Shown here one piece after another: positions 36,106 to 47,200 of a stretch of DNA of 64,000 nucleotides. The position numbers and the translations under genes are program-made. This DNA is from Cryptomeria japonica. Taxonomy: Eukaryota > Streptophyta > Pinopsida > Cupressales > Cupressaceae. Under the pieces are notes generated by a model, which saw only the letters and a list, made by a program, of their open reading frames with translations, made no database searches and was not told the origin of the DNA. Location: contig NC_081414.1 of assembly GCF_030272615.1 (NCBI RefSeq), forward strand, positions 239,727,233 through 239,791,232. Direction: 5' to 3'. Within the stretch, counting starts at the first letter, position 1; every line of letters starts with the position of its first letter.

Positions 36106-36121
36106 ATTCTAGGGTTTGTTC
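36106..36121. repeat. Target-site duplication of the L1, right copy
   Basis: AATTCTAGGGTTTGTT; partner at 34378-34393 with 15 of 16 bases identical. Confidence 0.8.
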
Positions 36122-36164
36122 AATCTAATGTGCCTAGTCTATTTCTACATAATTCTTTTAAGAG

Positions 36165-37030
36165 GTTCATTCATGCCTTGACCTTTTGTGATGATTTTTT
36201 AGAAATATTCTCTAAAAAAAGTTTTGAGCTATTTGAGCACTTTTAGGACTTAATCTTTTGTGGAAAATAGTCACAAAAATCCATTTAGATTTTACACGTC
36301 AATAATGATTGAGTATGGTAACAATCGTTTTGATCATTTTTAAACTTGAAAGGGGATTTGATCTATTGAGTATAATTTTATATACTCCTTAATAAAATAG
36401 TGTGTCAAAAAAGAAAGAATAGATCTTTGAAGGAAATGGATAATTGTATGATAAAGTCTAGGTCTCTTACACCTCATTAGTTGGTAGAGGCCACTAACTA
36501 TCTATTTTATATCCAAAACCATATTCCTTTTTGAGAGTTGAATAGATTCACTCCTTTTCGAGAGTTGAATAGATTCACTCATTTTGATGCTTGAGTCAAA
36601 AACTCGCAATTAAGCACTTTAGGGTGTTTGGCTCTTAAGTGTGGACCCACATTAGTATGAAGAATTATAAGGTCATGCATCCACATACTAGGCCTTGTAC
36701 CTTTGTAGGTTATCTCTATTGTGCTAAGGGAATCAATTTCTCTATACTACCACACACACAAGTTGTTCATTGAGAGGAATGTTTACTTTGAGGGCGACTC
36801 TTTAAATTGTTCTTCTCATCCTACATTCACATTAGAGTCACTAGGCATAAATGATAGTTCTAAGGATTCAAATCAACCTAGGTGTATCCCTAATGATGAG
36901 GATTCTTCTTCCTCCACTTAAAATATTAAGATTGATGATGATAATTCACCTCCTTCCTCTCTTATTCGTCACTCATACACTAGGGAATCTCCTTCCAATT
37001 CTTCGACTATAGATCTACTTTAGACACCAA
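36165..37030 (+). pseudogene. Ty1/copia integrase fragment
   Basis: The plus strand reads IHALTFCDDF, KKSFELFEHF, KSI.ILH.NND, KRKNRSLKEMDNCMIKSRSL, HFRVFGS.VWTHI, FVGYLY.AKGINF and IERNVYFEGDSL. These are successive blocks of a copia integrase core and C-terminal domain (first catalytic D region, ERKNR block, LR.FG.....H, F.GY....KGY, RDV.F.E). The second catalytic D and E cannot be confirmed because of frame changes. A 27-bp direct duplication (GAGAGTTGAATAGATTCACTC, near 36534 and 36561) sits inside. Flanking protease and RT parts are missing. Confidence 0.7.
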
Positions 37031-37039
37031 AAGCATTGA

Positions 37040-37824
37040 AATTTTGATGCAAGAGCATCCAAGGTGTAAGAACAATCTTGCATCACCCAAAAAATATTAA
37101 TTATTTTTATTTATATTATGTTTGGTGAATAAGTTTCAATAAAGGCTAAAAATAGTAGGGTTACCATTTTTAGAAAGTTTGCATTTGTACACATATAAAA
37201 TAGAAAACTTATCCTAAGGAGTGAAACTAAAATGTAAAGTGAATGGTGAAAGAATCATTTCAACATCTTGTGGCATTCAAAATATATCAAAGTGTTTATT
37301 CCACGAAATTCCTCCACTACAACTTCAAATGTAGTTTTGAGGGTCTTAGAGGCCTTAGATAGGCTCAAAGTTTATAGTGTTGTAGATCTATTCATGAGCT
37401 TTCCAATCATATATAATGATTAAAGATCCAACAACAAGATTGAAATTTATGGCTCCTATAAGTTGTACTACCAAAAATCCCAATTTACAATTTTTAATAA
37501 AATATCTTCTTGAGTGGGAAAATGGATGGTTAGACTTTTGGCAACAAAAAATAGGGGATCACACTTTTTAGAACATTCTAGGGTGGTTACACATTCCAAA
37601 TAAAGAAGGTGAATGAAGTGCACTAGAAGACGATTCTAGTAGTGTAAGTTGTGGCTCTAGCTTATAGTTTTTTGTAATGAGATTCCATGTGGTTGTAGCA
37701 TGTTATTTTCTAAATGTTGTAATTTTATTTCATTGAGATAATAGAAAGGAGATTATTTCTTACATTTGTTGTTTATTTATTTGTTGTTGTCATTTGTTTG
37801 GGTTTGAAAGGAGAGTACCCTTCA
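37040..37824 (+). mobile_element. LTR (3' end) ahead of a gypsy-type gag
   Basis: AT-rich, gene-free sequence ending CCCTTCA at 37824, followed by TTAAG and TGGTATTAGAG (37830-37840), a primer-binding site one base off TGGTATCAGAG. The LTR start is not certain; it lies near where copia homology stops (about 37040). Confidence 0.5.
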
Positions 37825-37829
37825 TTAAG

Positions 37830-37840
37830 TGGTATTAGAG
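37830..37840 (+). other. Primer-binding site
   Basis: TGGTATTAGAG, matching the initiator-Met primer-site consensus except one base, five bases after an LTR-like CA end. Confidence 0.55.
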
Positions 37841-37999
37841 AAAGATTTCCTAAGTGTGTAAACAAATCGCTAGAATGTGAGAGACAACTTGCTCTAATAC
37901 TATAGTTGTGGGTTTGTGAGAAAAAAGGAAAATGTGTCCATGAAGGAACCTTGGTGGAAAAAATGTTGATTTGACAGAAGAGGATTTTAGAGCCCTTCA

Positions 38000-38425
38000 A
38001 AGACAAGTTCAATTATTATAAGAGGAGTTGTACATATATGAGTTGATGTTAGATGAAGAGGTGAAAGTAGGGATGAATCTAAAGGAGAAAAAAATGAAAA
38101 ATAACAAGTAGCAAGAAATCCTAAAGAATATGGAATTTTGAGGGTCATTTCCAAGATTAGAAAGAGGTCAAGGGTCAAAGTATCTACAATTTTTAGAAAT
38201 TTGAACCCAGAAGAGTTGATCCGCTCAATGAGATGGATTGTTTCAAGTATAAAGAAGTAGAGGATCCCAAGAGGGTCAAGAAACATAAAAACAAATATAA
38301 AAGTGCATGCAAGTATTTGGTGGAAATAAGTTCAATTACAAAGAAATAGAAGAGGAAAAGAGAAAATAAGAAGATGGGTTTGAATGGTGTACACATATAA
38401 GTCCTTTTGTATTTTTCCCTAGAGC
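38000..38425 (+). pseudogene. Ty3/gypsy gag fragment
   Basis: Across two frames the plus strand gives LNPEELI and RMDCFKYKEVEDPKRVKKH, then KVHASIWWK and VQLQRNRRGKEKI. This matches the ..P.....W....E..F.......DP.RV..A...LKG.A..WW..L.. signature of gypsy gag. It follows the LTR and primer site at the expected distance. Homology stops near 38425 where unrelated DNA begins, so capsid end and zinc knuckle are lost. Confidence 0.6.
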
Positions 38426-38429
38426 AATG

Positions 38430-39230
38430 AGCTTCAACATATAAGTCCATGTGTATCTTGCTCCAGGATAATGCATCTCAACTTGCAAGTCTTATAGATA
38501 ACAATGTACTTCCTTGGCAACGAGTCTAAAATAGATTTATAATTATTTTATATGTTATGAGATGACTCTCACCGTGTTTTTTCCCTCATTGGGTTTTCCA
38601 CATTAATCCAGTGTTCTCTTGTGTATTATATTTCTTTGCTTTATTCTTCATTGTTGTTGATAAAGTAAAAGATTGAATGTTTTAAGGTCCAGATGGATTC
38701 ACACCCCCCTCCATCTCAATCCTAAGGTGTGTTAAACAAGGAGTGCCCTTCATCAATGTTGTAAGTGATTAGGTTAGGGATCCATCAATTGATAGGACAC
38801 ATAATTTTTTTGAGGAATTACACATACTTTCATTGTAATTGCTTTAGATCCATAATTTTTTTCATGAAGCCTCTAACATTCCTAAGTGGAATGCAACCAT
38901 GTAGGAGTTAAGTTCCTTGAATAGGAACCATGTGGGGGATTTAGTCCTCTTTATAAGGAAAGGAAACATGTTTAGAGTAAGTGCATATTTTTGAGAAATA
39001 TAAAAGTTCTTATGCCAAAAATTGTGAAATTCAATTTCTATCTAAGAAACCAATCAAAGGATAACATACAATGCTTGGGAAACTACAAAAAAACAATTGA
39101 AACTTATATGCAAATCTAAAATTAAGTTGCCTTAATATGGAATTATTATTCTTAGATCCATATTATTTATTATGCTAAAAATCAGCCTTCATATCATGCT
39201 TATTAACGCTACCTTATGCGAACTTATAAC
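38430..39230. other. Gene-free, with an LTR-end fragment
   Basis: Around 38570-38720 the sequence CATTGGGTTTTCCACATTAATC ... GATTCACACCCCCCTCCATCTC resembles the 3' ends of the solo LTRs at 14003 and 42015. The rest is AT-rich with no coding signal. Confidence 0.4.
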
Positions 39231-39234
39231 AGCA

Positions 39235-40045
39235 ATAAACAAAGCATAACATTACCATAAGATAGCAGGAAAGATGCACAAATTAGCAACATAAAAGAAT
39301 CACATAACACAAAATTTACGTGTAGAAAACCTTGCAAGAAAAAACTCCACCAAGAAGAGAGGCCCAGTATGCAATATTAACAAATACATATGATTACAAT
39401 ATATCCACTTCCATTATCCTCTTTGCCTCTAACATGCCAACACTTGTGTACTTGTGAAAAAAATTCTTATGTCTCCCACATGTCCTTGTTCTTGTAGAGT
39501 AACTTTACTTTCAATTGTTCCTCATTATTTCTACACCTAAAGAGTTATTTAAATATAATGACAGGAGCTCCAAAACTACCCAATAAGTCATCCCAAGAAG
39601 GATATTCATTCGAAATGTCCCAAAGCCTTGGCTTACCTCCATAGAATGTGAAAGGAAACCAATTTTGGCTCCAATACTTCCCCTCCAACTTGGGCACCCA
39701 AACGTGGATGATAAACATTACATTGTGTAATAAATAACATAATAAGAAGAAACACACGTTTCCTCTTCAAAGTTACCACTTCGATAATTCCAAAGGTCAC
39801 TTGCTTGTCCACTTCCCATTTCATTAATTATCCCATTCTAGGCATCCACATGTGGGGAAAACAATATTAAGTAATTTTGTTCATAAACCACTTTTATCAC
39901 TACTAGTGAAATCCATATCCTCTTACGAATTTATTACAAACAATAGTGAGAATAAATATTACAAATAAGTGTCTTGGGAAACTTTCCAAGGATGTTCGAA
40001 CCATGCCATAGGATTTACATGGTAAATGACACCTTAATACTAACA
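39235..40045 (-). mobile_element. copia 3' LTR in reverse
   Basis: The minus strand starts TGTTAGTATTAAGGTGTCAT at 40045, immediately after the purine tract TCAAGTGGGAGAT (40058-40046), the classic copia polypurine-LTR junction. It is related to the plus-strand copia LTR starting at 23998 (..ACTAAGGTGTCATTTACC). The far end is approximate; matching 3'-LTR-like sequence (TTCTTGCAAGG..TTTTGTGTTATG) runs to about 39240. No protein-coding remnant was readable at 40060-40860. Confidence 0.6.
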
Positions 40046-40058
40046 ATCTCCCACTTGA
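40046..40058 (-). other. Polypurine tract
   Basis: TCAAGTGGGAGAT on the minus strand directly before the LTR start TGTTAG. It primes plus-strand DNA synthesis in copia elements. Confidence 0.65.
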
Positions 40059-40867
40059 CATCATACATTGTAAATACACCCATAGGAATCACAAACAAGG
40101 GGAAAACATCCCTCAACCATACATGTACAACATGAATATTCATCACAATCAAATGCTCCAATAAGACACCTACAAAAGCAACTATGATAACTGGCCATCA
40201 ACAAAAAAACTCCCCACATCCTCCAACATGCCATTTGTGGAAGAAAAAGGAACATGCTAAGGTGAACCATATTAAGTGTCATTGAAACGTGCACTAATAT
40301 TTACATCAACACAATCATCAAGTTCAAATGATAAAAAGGGCTCTAATTAGCTGCCTTACTCATACCACCCAAAATAGCAACCAAAACAACTTTTAACTTA
40401 TTCAAGCTAACCATAGGATCAAAGCTATCTCAATGCAATAGATCAAATTACAAATGACCACAGACAAGGCCAACTAAACAATCTGCATTAATGCTAAAAT
40501 AATCTCATGCATATAGATAGTCCACATCTAATTCATTCCACTATAACCAGAAGTGTGATCAGCACAACTAAATAACTCATAGATTTTGATCCGATGAAAC
40601 ATGCAAACTCATCATCACATCAACAATCAATAAACCAAGATATCAAAGAGGATAACCAAATGTATATCTATAAACACCCACTACACTACTAGTGTCAAAT
40701 CTAAGAATAGATCAAATCATACCAAGTCTATCTATAGTACTTCACATATAAGATGTTGCTAATTCCTCTATCACATAGTGTCAATGAAGCATATAATAAT
40801 ATACAAATCTTAGAAATAAGTATAATGCAATACCTCTCTCACCACCAATATTTGTTGCTCTCCCAAG

Positions 40868-42015
40868 TGTTGGCAAGAGACACTGTTCCGGTGAAAATTG
40901 GTGCATGATTAATGCTTAAGGGTTGTCATTGATGGCAACTCAGTTCGCAAATCACATCCGATGTACATAGATTTCGTTTAGCGGAAGTCATAATATTCAT
41001 AAGGCATAAGTCTAGAAGGTGGAACACAGTAACCGATAGAGCATGAGATCATTGTGTATATCTTGATTTTGGTGATGCAAATTTTGGTTGCGGATCAAGG
41101 CAGTTGATTCAAGGTTCGAGATAGATTTACTCATGATCCTAATATCCGGTGTTGATTCGTAAACAAGTTTAGAGATCCGCTATCTGGTAATTCAGTTAGA
41201 GAAGAGCTATTTTGGTGTAACGTGTGTTGCGGATTTGTTGGGTTGATTTCGGTGATCAATTTCGTGTTTGAGGTGATTGGGCCGACTTATGGGAAGCTTA
41301 TTATCATCATGTTTTGGTCCGCATTTGTATTTGTGGACAAATTGAGCCGACTTGGTGATACACGTTTCATGTTGTGTGTTATGCAATTTTTGGAAGCCGA
41401 CATGGTTAATGATTCTTTTTGTTGGTGCAGATATATAAGATCGAATTGGTTGATCATTTTGAGAGATATCATGAGCGAAGGAAGTTTGTGTGAGTGAATT
41501 TGTAATTTTGGTGAATGTAATTGAATATTTTGGTGCTCCAGTGTTTGACAAAGCAAGAAAATAGAGCATAATGAAAGATCTGTTGCAGAAGACAATCTAA
41601 GCCTAACCGGAACTGCATTTTGGCATAGTTAGATGCTATACTTTAGTTCATTCATTATTGTAATTATTTGTAATAGCTTGTAAGGCAATGAGTCTTCCTC
41701 TAGGTTGTAGCCCTTTTGTAATTAAGTAGTGAGCTCAAGGCATTGTAGATGAATGCAAGTGCATTCCCCTCATATAATATTATCATACTTATGGCCATAG
41801 TATAATAATATTGTGGGTTCAAATCCCACCGTGGTTTTTCCCTTTCCAAGTTTCCACGTAAAAATCTTGGTGTTATGGTTGCATGGTTAATTGCTTTATG
41901 TTTCTACATTTCACTTTCTTTCTTGTGCATCTGGTGGTTTAAGAATCATATTAGAAAGTTTGAAATTTGTAAAACACTAATTCACCCCCCCTCTTAGTTT
42001 TTATTGATTCCAACA
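40868..42015 (+). mobile_element. Solo LTR with perfect target duplication (family C)
   Basis: 1148 bp starting TGTTGGCAAGAGACACTG and ending ..TTGATTCCAACA, so the termini are TGTTGG/CCAACA inverted repeats. CCAAG occurs immediately outside on both sides (40863-40867, 42016-42020). No primer site or genes adjoin, so this is a solo LTR formed by recombination between two LTRs. The 3' part carries AATTCACCCCCCCTCTTAG as in family A. A tRNA T-arm-like GTGGGTTCAAATCCCAC lies at 41813-41829. ORFs inside are not genes. Confidence 0.9.
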
Positions 42016-42489
42016 CCAAGTTCTTCACACTCAACCATGCGAATACAAATATTTAAGAAGAACAGGATAGAAGAGAACCTGCAAATCAAACCATATCCTT
42101 GTTCCACACTAACATCTACCAAGTTGTGTAATGTAAGATATCCTTCACCATTCTCAAACTAAAAGGATATCAACTTCTACCATTCAAATCAAATGAAACA
42201 TGGAAAAATAGATGTAAACCTCTCACACTAAAGGTAGATAAAAAAACTAATCATTCCCTCAACAAAGGAAATACGCTCAAAGCCACAAACCATTTCTTGG
42301 ACCTCTCCAAATAAGTCCTCAAAACTAGACCCATATCTCAAGACCAACAAAAAAAAGTAGTTGGAGCTAGAGTGGGAACTAGGGTTTAGGGTTTCTATGG
42401 AGATTGAGCTAAGGTCTTATGGGTCTTCTATCATCTTTGTTTTGTTGTTCTCTATTAGACTTTTCCTTGTTGATTCTTTTCTGCTTCAA

Positions 42490-44217
42490 AAATGGGAAAG
42501 GTAGGCGGGGGGGCCAATAGCCTCCCCCACCCCTACAAACGATTCAAATATGTTGCATATTGATAATGAAAGACCAGTGGGCTCTCCTAAATATCAACCC
42601 TACGATTTGGGATCCTTTTTTGTTAGTGAAAATCTTTCTTCTTTAGTTGATAAGAAACTAGGTGGCAATACCCCTAAACAGGACAAGTGAAAATCCTTTG
42701 ATATCCTTAAGCCTTCGTGTGTGGTGCGGGGTCTTGAGATTGAAGTGCCAAATGCAGTAATGAATGTTGTCATTCAAGATCTGAAGCTTTCCTTGATCAG
42801 TAAGCTCCTTGCCTACAAACCCACTATAGATCAAGTTCAAAGTTGGGTAGACTCGGTTTGGATGGTGAAAGGCAGTGTTAATATTAGTGCTATGGTTAAT
42901 GGTCCTTTCTTGTTTAGTTTGTTATAAGGATTTACTAAAAAATGATATGAGAGGCCCATGGACTTTTGGGGATAACCATATGAATATTTTATCTATCTGC
43001 AAATGGAATTAGGGTTTGACTGCTTGATTGATGTAGGTTTTATTATTCCCACTGGATCTGTCTCCCTTAGATAGAAAACTCTTTTAGTCAGCTTTTGGTG
43101 GTTGATCAGGTGACTCAACAAAAATCTTGTTTGAATTTTGTTCATCTTTGTGTGAATGTCGTTGTTAATATGGTTTTGCCTACTTGTGTTACCTTGAAAT
43201 CTAGCCTTAAATCTTGGACACAAAATATTGAGTATAAGAATGCGGTGTTGTACTACCAAAATTGCAAAAGAAATAGTTATTAGACTTCCGAATGTAGAAG
43301 ACAACCAATTAAAAGGAAACAATCAACTATTGATGGTGATAAAAATGCCAAGAGATAGATATTTGATGGTATTAAAGGAGATAAATCTACAGAGTTACTC
43401 TTACAGAATGCAAATAGTGTTGAAAAAGACAACTAGAAAGGTACTAGCCCCTTAGGGGTTCCTAATAATATAGATAAGGAGGTGAAAGGTGTTGAAAATT
43501 GGGACATAATGCAAATTTGCATTCTAGTAAAAAGGATGAGCAGTTGAATACTCTAAGCATTGATAGCTAGGATTTTCCTAAGGATCAACATGTTACCTTT
43601 GGGGATCCTTTAAACCAAAATGAAGAGATTCTTGTTGGGAATGCTCTAGGAGGTAAAGTAGGTGCCAACCAATTAAATGCCCTTAATATTCCCGTGGATC
43701 TAACAAAAGTATCCAAAATTTATGCAAAAATATGGAAGAAACTCGTAGTTCTATCTTTCAAGATCAAATGGTATTGTTTCAAAGAGTGGGTAATAAGGAA
43801 AATGAAAGTGAGATCAGTAATGTTTTCTCTCCCCTTAAAGATAAGGATCAAAAGAACCAACATACTAATTGTCAAAAAGACGAATTTAAGACTGAGAAGT
43901 ATCCTTCAAAATAAGAAAGTGGACTCAAGGATCTAAAAGAGAATTTGGCTTTTAGTGCATTTGCCTCTACTACCCCACCATAATACAAATATCAAGTGGG
44001 TGTCATTGAGGAAGACCTTGAGAAGGATTGGACTCAAGTGAGCGGGAAACAAAAAAACAAAATAAGGCTGACCTTGGAGATCAAAGTAAGTCTAGTCGCC
44101 CTTCTCAAAGAGAAACTAGGACGAGAGATGCAACAAAAGAAGTTACTAATGGGAGGCAAAAACCTTTGGATGGCCTCTCATAATCCAAAAAGAAACAAAA
44201 ATAATCAAATTTTGACC
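42490..44217 (+). pseudogene. L1 ORF1 protein, broken
   Basis: The likely start is MGKVGGG near 42493, followed at a run of seven G by a frameshift. Then come a Pro/Ser stretch and a DUF4283-type region at 42720-43070 (VIQDLKLSLISKLLAYKP, QVQSWVDSVWMVKGSVNIS, AMVNGPFLFSL, then LGFDCLIDVGFI). The zinc-knuckle area near 43230 (IEYKNAVLYYQNCKRN) has lost its cysteine pattern. A Lys/Gln-rich C-terminus runs to a TGA at 44220. This is the RNA-binding ORF1 of plant L1. At least three frameshifts and several stops are present. Confidence 0.6.
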
Positions 44218-44275
44218 TGATAGTTATGTGAGGTTATCAATTAGTAGCAAGGATAGTGTTGATTTTTGTTGTGAT

Positions 44276-47200
44276 TATGAAGATTTTTTCTTGGAACATT
44301 TGAGGATTAAATCAACATATTTTGAAGTGTACTTTGATGGAACAAAAAAATGATAGTTTGCTTCTCCAGGAGACTAAGATGGCCCCATGAGGATTACCGT
44401 TACCTCAAGACTCGGAATGCCCCTCCAAGGAGAAAGCGCAGATAACCTGCAGGGAAGGGGTGGGTGAGACAGAATAGAATACTACTTCATGGTAAGAGCT
44501 CTAGTTGAAGCAATAGCGGTAAACCAAAGGATGAGTCATGGGAACATGAAGCCAGGCAACAGAATGCAGAGGATGAAGCAGAGGAGGAAAGGCAGGCCGA
44601 TGAGAAAGAAGAACAAGAAGAACAAGAAGATGTGAAAGGAAAGAAGGTGGTGGAGGGGGCATAGAAGGAGGCTGAAAGTGCCAATTTTGGACTTTGGTTT
44701 TGGTAGAGTATTTTGTAAGTTGCGTCTCAGATGTTAGTTTTTGGGTGGGGATGGGACATTTTGTTTCAATGGATGTAAGGGTTTTTTGGATATCTTTGGC
44801 TCGTTTTGCAAACATGGGCTTGAATTTGGTAATGTAAATATTTTACGAATCAATAAAAATTATACGATTTACAGATAAAAAAAAGATATGGCCTAATGGT
44901 ATGCTCTTTGCAAGTGATTTTGAAGGAGCTTCAAGTGGCCTTGCTACTCTCTCTAGAATCCTGCTCGATTCTTGCTTATTAAAGGAGTTTAGTCCAAGAA
45001 CAACCTGGTTGTTAAGATGAGAGATAAGATGACTGGTCTGGAATGAAATCTACTAAATATTTATGCCCCTAACTCAAAGAATTTAAGAGCTAATCTATGG
45101 GACTCTCTAGCTTCTCTAATTCTGAATAATCATGATGAGCATTGGCTACTAGGAGGTGACTTTAATTCTTCGACGTTTCCTTTAGAATATCAAGGTGGTA
45201 AGGAGGATTTCTCTGATAGTATGGGAGATCTAGTTGATTTATTATCAATTGTTGGTCTAGTTGATATTGATCTTCAAGGAGCCTCTTTCACTTGGTCTAA
45301 CAAACAATAAGGCAATCATCTTATTTAGGTTAAATTAGACATGTTTCTTGTCTCCAATAATTGGAACATTTTAGCCTTCCCCTCTTTATCGGGGTTCAAA
45401 TCATTATGCAATCCTTCTCAATTGAGGTGATAATACTAATAAAGGCCCCTTTCCTTCTTTTAGATACGATATTATGAGGACTTACCATCCCGAGTTTAGA
45501 GACCTAGTTGAGAAATGGTGGAACCTCCCTAGTTATGGTACTCCTACATTCCAATTTGCTCAAAAGTTAAAAATAATAGAGGAGAATGTGAAAGGGTAAA
45601 CTAAAATCTCTTTTGAGAATATCTTCAAAAAAAATAAAAATTTCTTGCTAATAAACTAAAGGAAGTTCAATATGAAATGGAACTTGGGAATAATGTTATG
45701 AATCTAAGTGATGAGAAAAAGCAATTAAGAGTTAAACGGTGCAAATTGTCAAAACAAGAGGAGGTGTTTTGGAAACAAAAAAGAGTTTAGTGGTTAATAG
45801 AGGGAGATAAAAGTACAATTTTTCACTAGTCAACCATGAAGCATAGACGTAGGAATGGAATAAAAAATATCCAAAAAAATGATGGTTTTGTTGTTTCTGA
45901 AAAAAGAGATATTGTTGAATTTGTTATTTCTTTCTTTCCCGATTTTCAGGATACTAATGTGTATCCTTTGTTTGATTTTGATGACCTTCTTGAAGTGATC
46001 CCTTAGGTTATCAATGATGTTGATATTAAAAAGTTAGTCATACACGTTTATATTTAGTAGGAATTTAAAGAGGTCGTGTTCTCCTTTGGGGGTTTCAATG
46101 CTCCTGGCCTAGATGAGTTTCCTTCAACCTTCTCCCAGGAATTTTGGAATGTGTTAGCTTCTAATCTTTTTAATGTTGTTGGAGACTTATTTGGATCAGG
46201 TAAATTGCTAAAGCAAGTGAACTCCACTTTCATTGCTTTAATTTTGAAATAAGATAATGTTGCTTCTATGAAAAACTACAAGCCTATAAGCTTATTTAAT
46301 ATCTTATATAAGATCATTTCTAAGATATTGGTGAACAGGCTTAAATTTGTGCTTGATAGAATGATTTCTTAGAACCAAAAAGGTTTTGTGAAATGAAGAC
46401 ATGTTCTATATGTTTCCCTCACCATGCATGAACTGATTCATTCGATGGGTTCCAATAAGAAACCTGGAATGATGTTAAAGCTTGATATCTCTATAGCTTA
46501 CAACAAGGTTTCCTGGCCTTTCTTGATATAAGTTGTGAAGAAGTATGGATACAAAGGAAGATTCTTGAAAATGTTGATAGAATGTTTCTCTACTCCTTCC
46601 TATTCTGTGTTGGTAAGCGAATCCCCTCGTGGTTATTTCTCCTATGGTAGGGGTCTAAGACAAGGTGACCCGCTATCCCCTTACCTATTTATTATTATTG
46701 TTGAAGTCATAGGAAGAAAAATTTAGAAATATCTCGATCTCAATCTACTAAAAGGAGTGAAAATTGTTTCCTCCTTGTAATCGTCAGCTCACCAACAGTT
46801 TGTGGATGATATTATAATCTTTGGTGAAGCTTCTATCCTTGAAGCAAAATGCTAGAAGGAGATTCTAGTAATTATGTGATGGCTTTAGGGCAGTACATCA
46901 ATTACAATAAAAGTAAAATACACTTCTTCAATGTGGATCAGCTAACTAAATCAAGGATTGTTAATATTATAAATTGTCATGAAGTTGATCTCCATATCAC
47001 CTACTTGTACCTACCTCTTGTTGCTAAAAAGCCAATCAATAATTACTTGAATCATATTATTGAGAGATTCAAAAAAAGATTGCTAGTTGAAAAGGTAAGC
47101 TCCTTAGTCAAGTGGGGAAATTGCAACTTCTAAAATCTTCTTTGCAAAACATTATAGTTTACTACTTATCTCTTTTTAAGATTCTAGATCTTTTTGTTGA

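Noticed and set aside
41207-41595. Overlapping ORFs on both strands of 91-120 codons
   Set aside because: Inside a well-bounded solo LTR; no domain.
42340-42360. Target duplication for the large L1 (ACCAACAAAAAAAA versus AACAATGAAAATCC at 51336)
   Set aside because: Only A-rich similarity; not distinguishable from chance.
44487-44815. Minus ORFs of 65 and 104 codons, Ser/Pro-rich
   Set aside because: Antisense of the acidic coding tail of the retrocopy.
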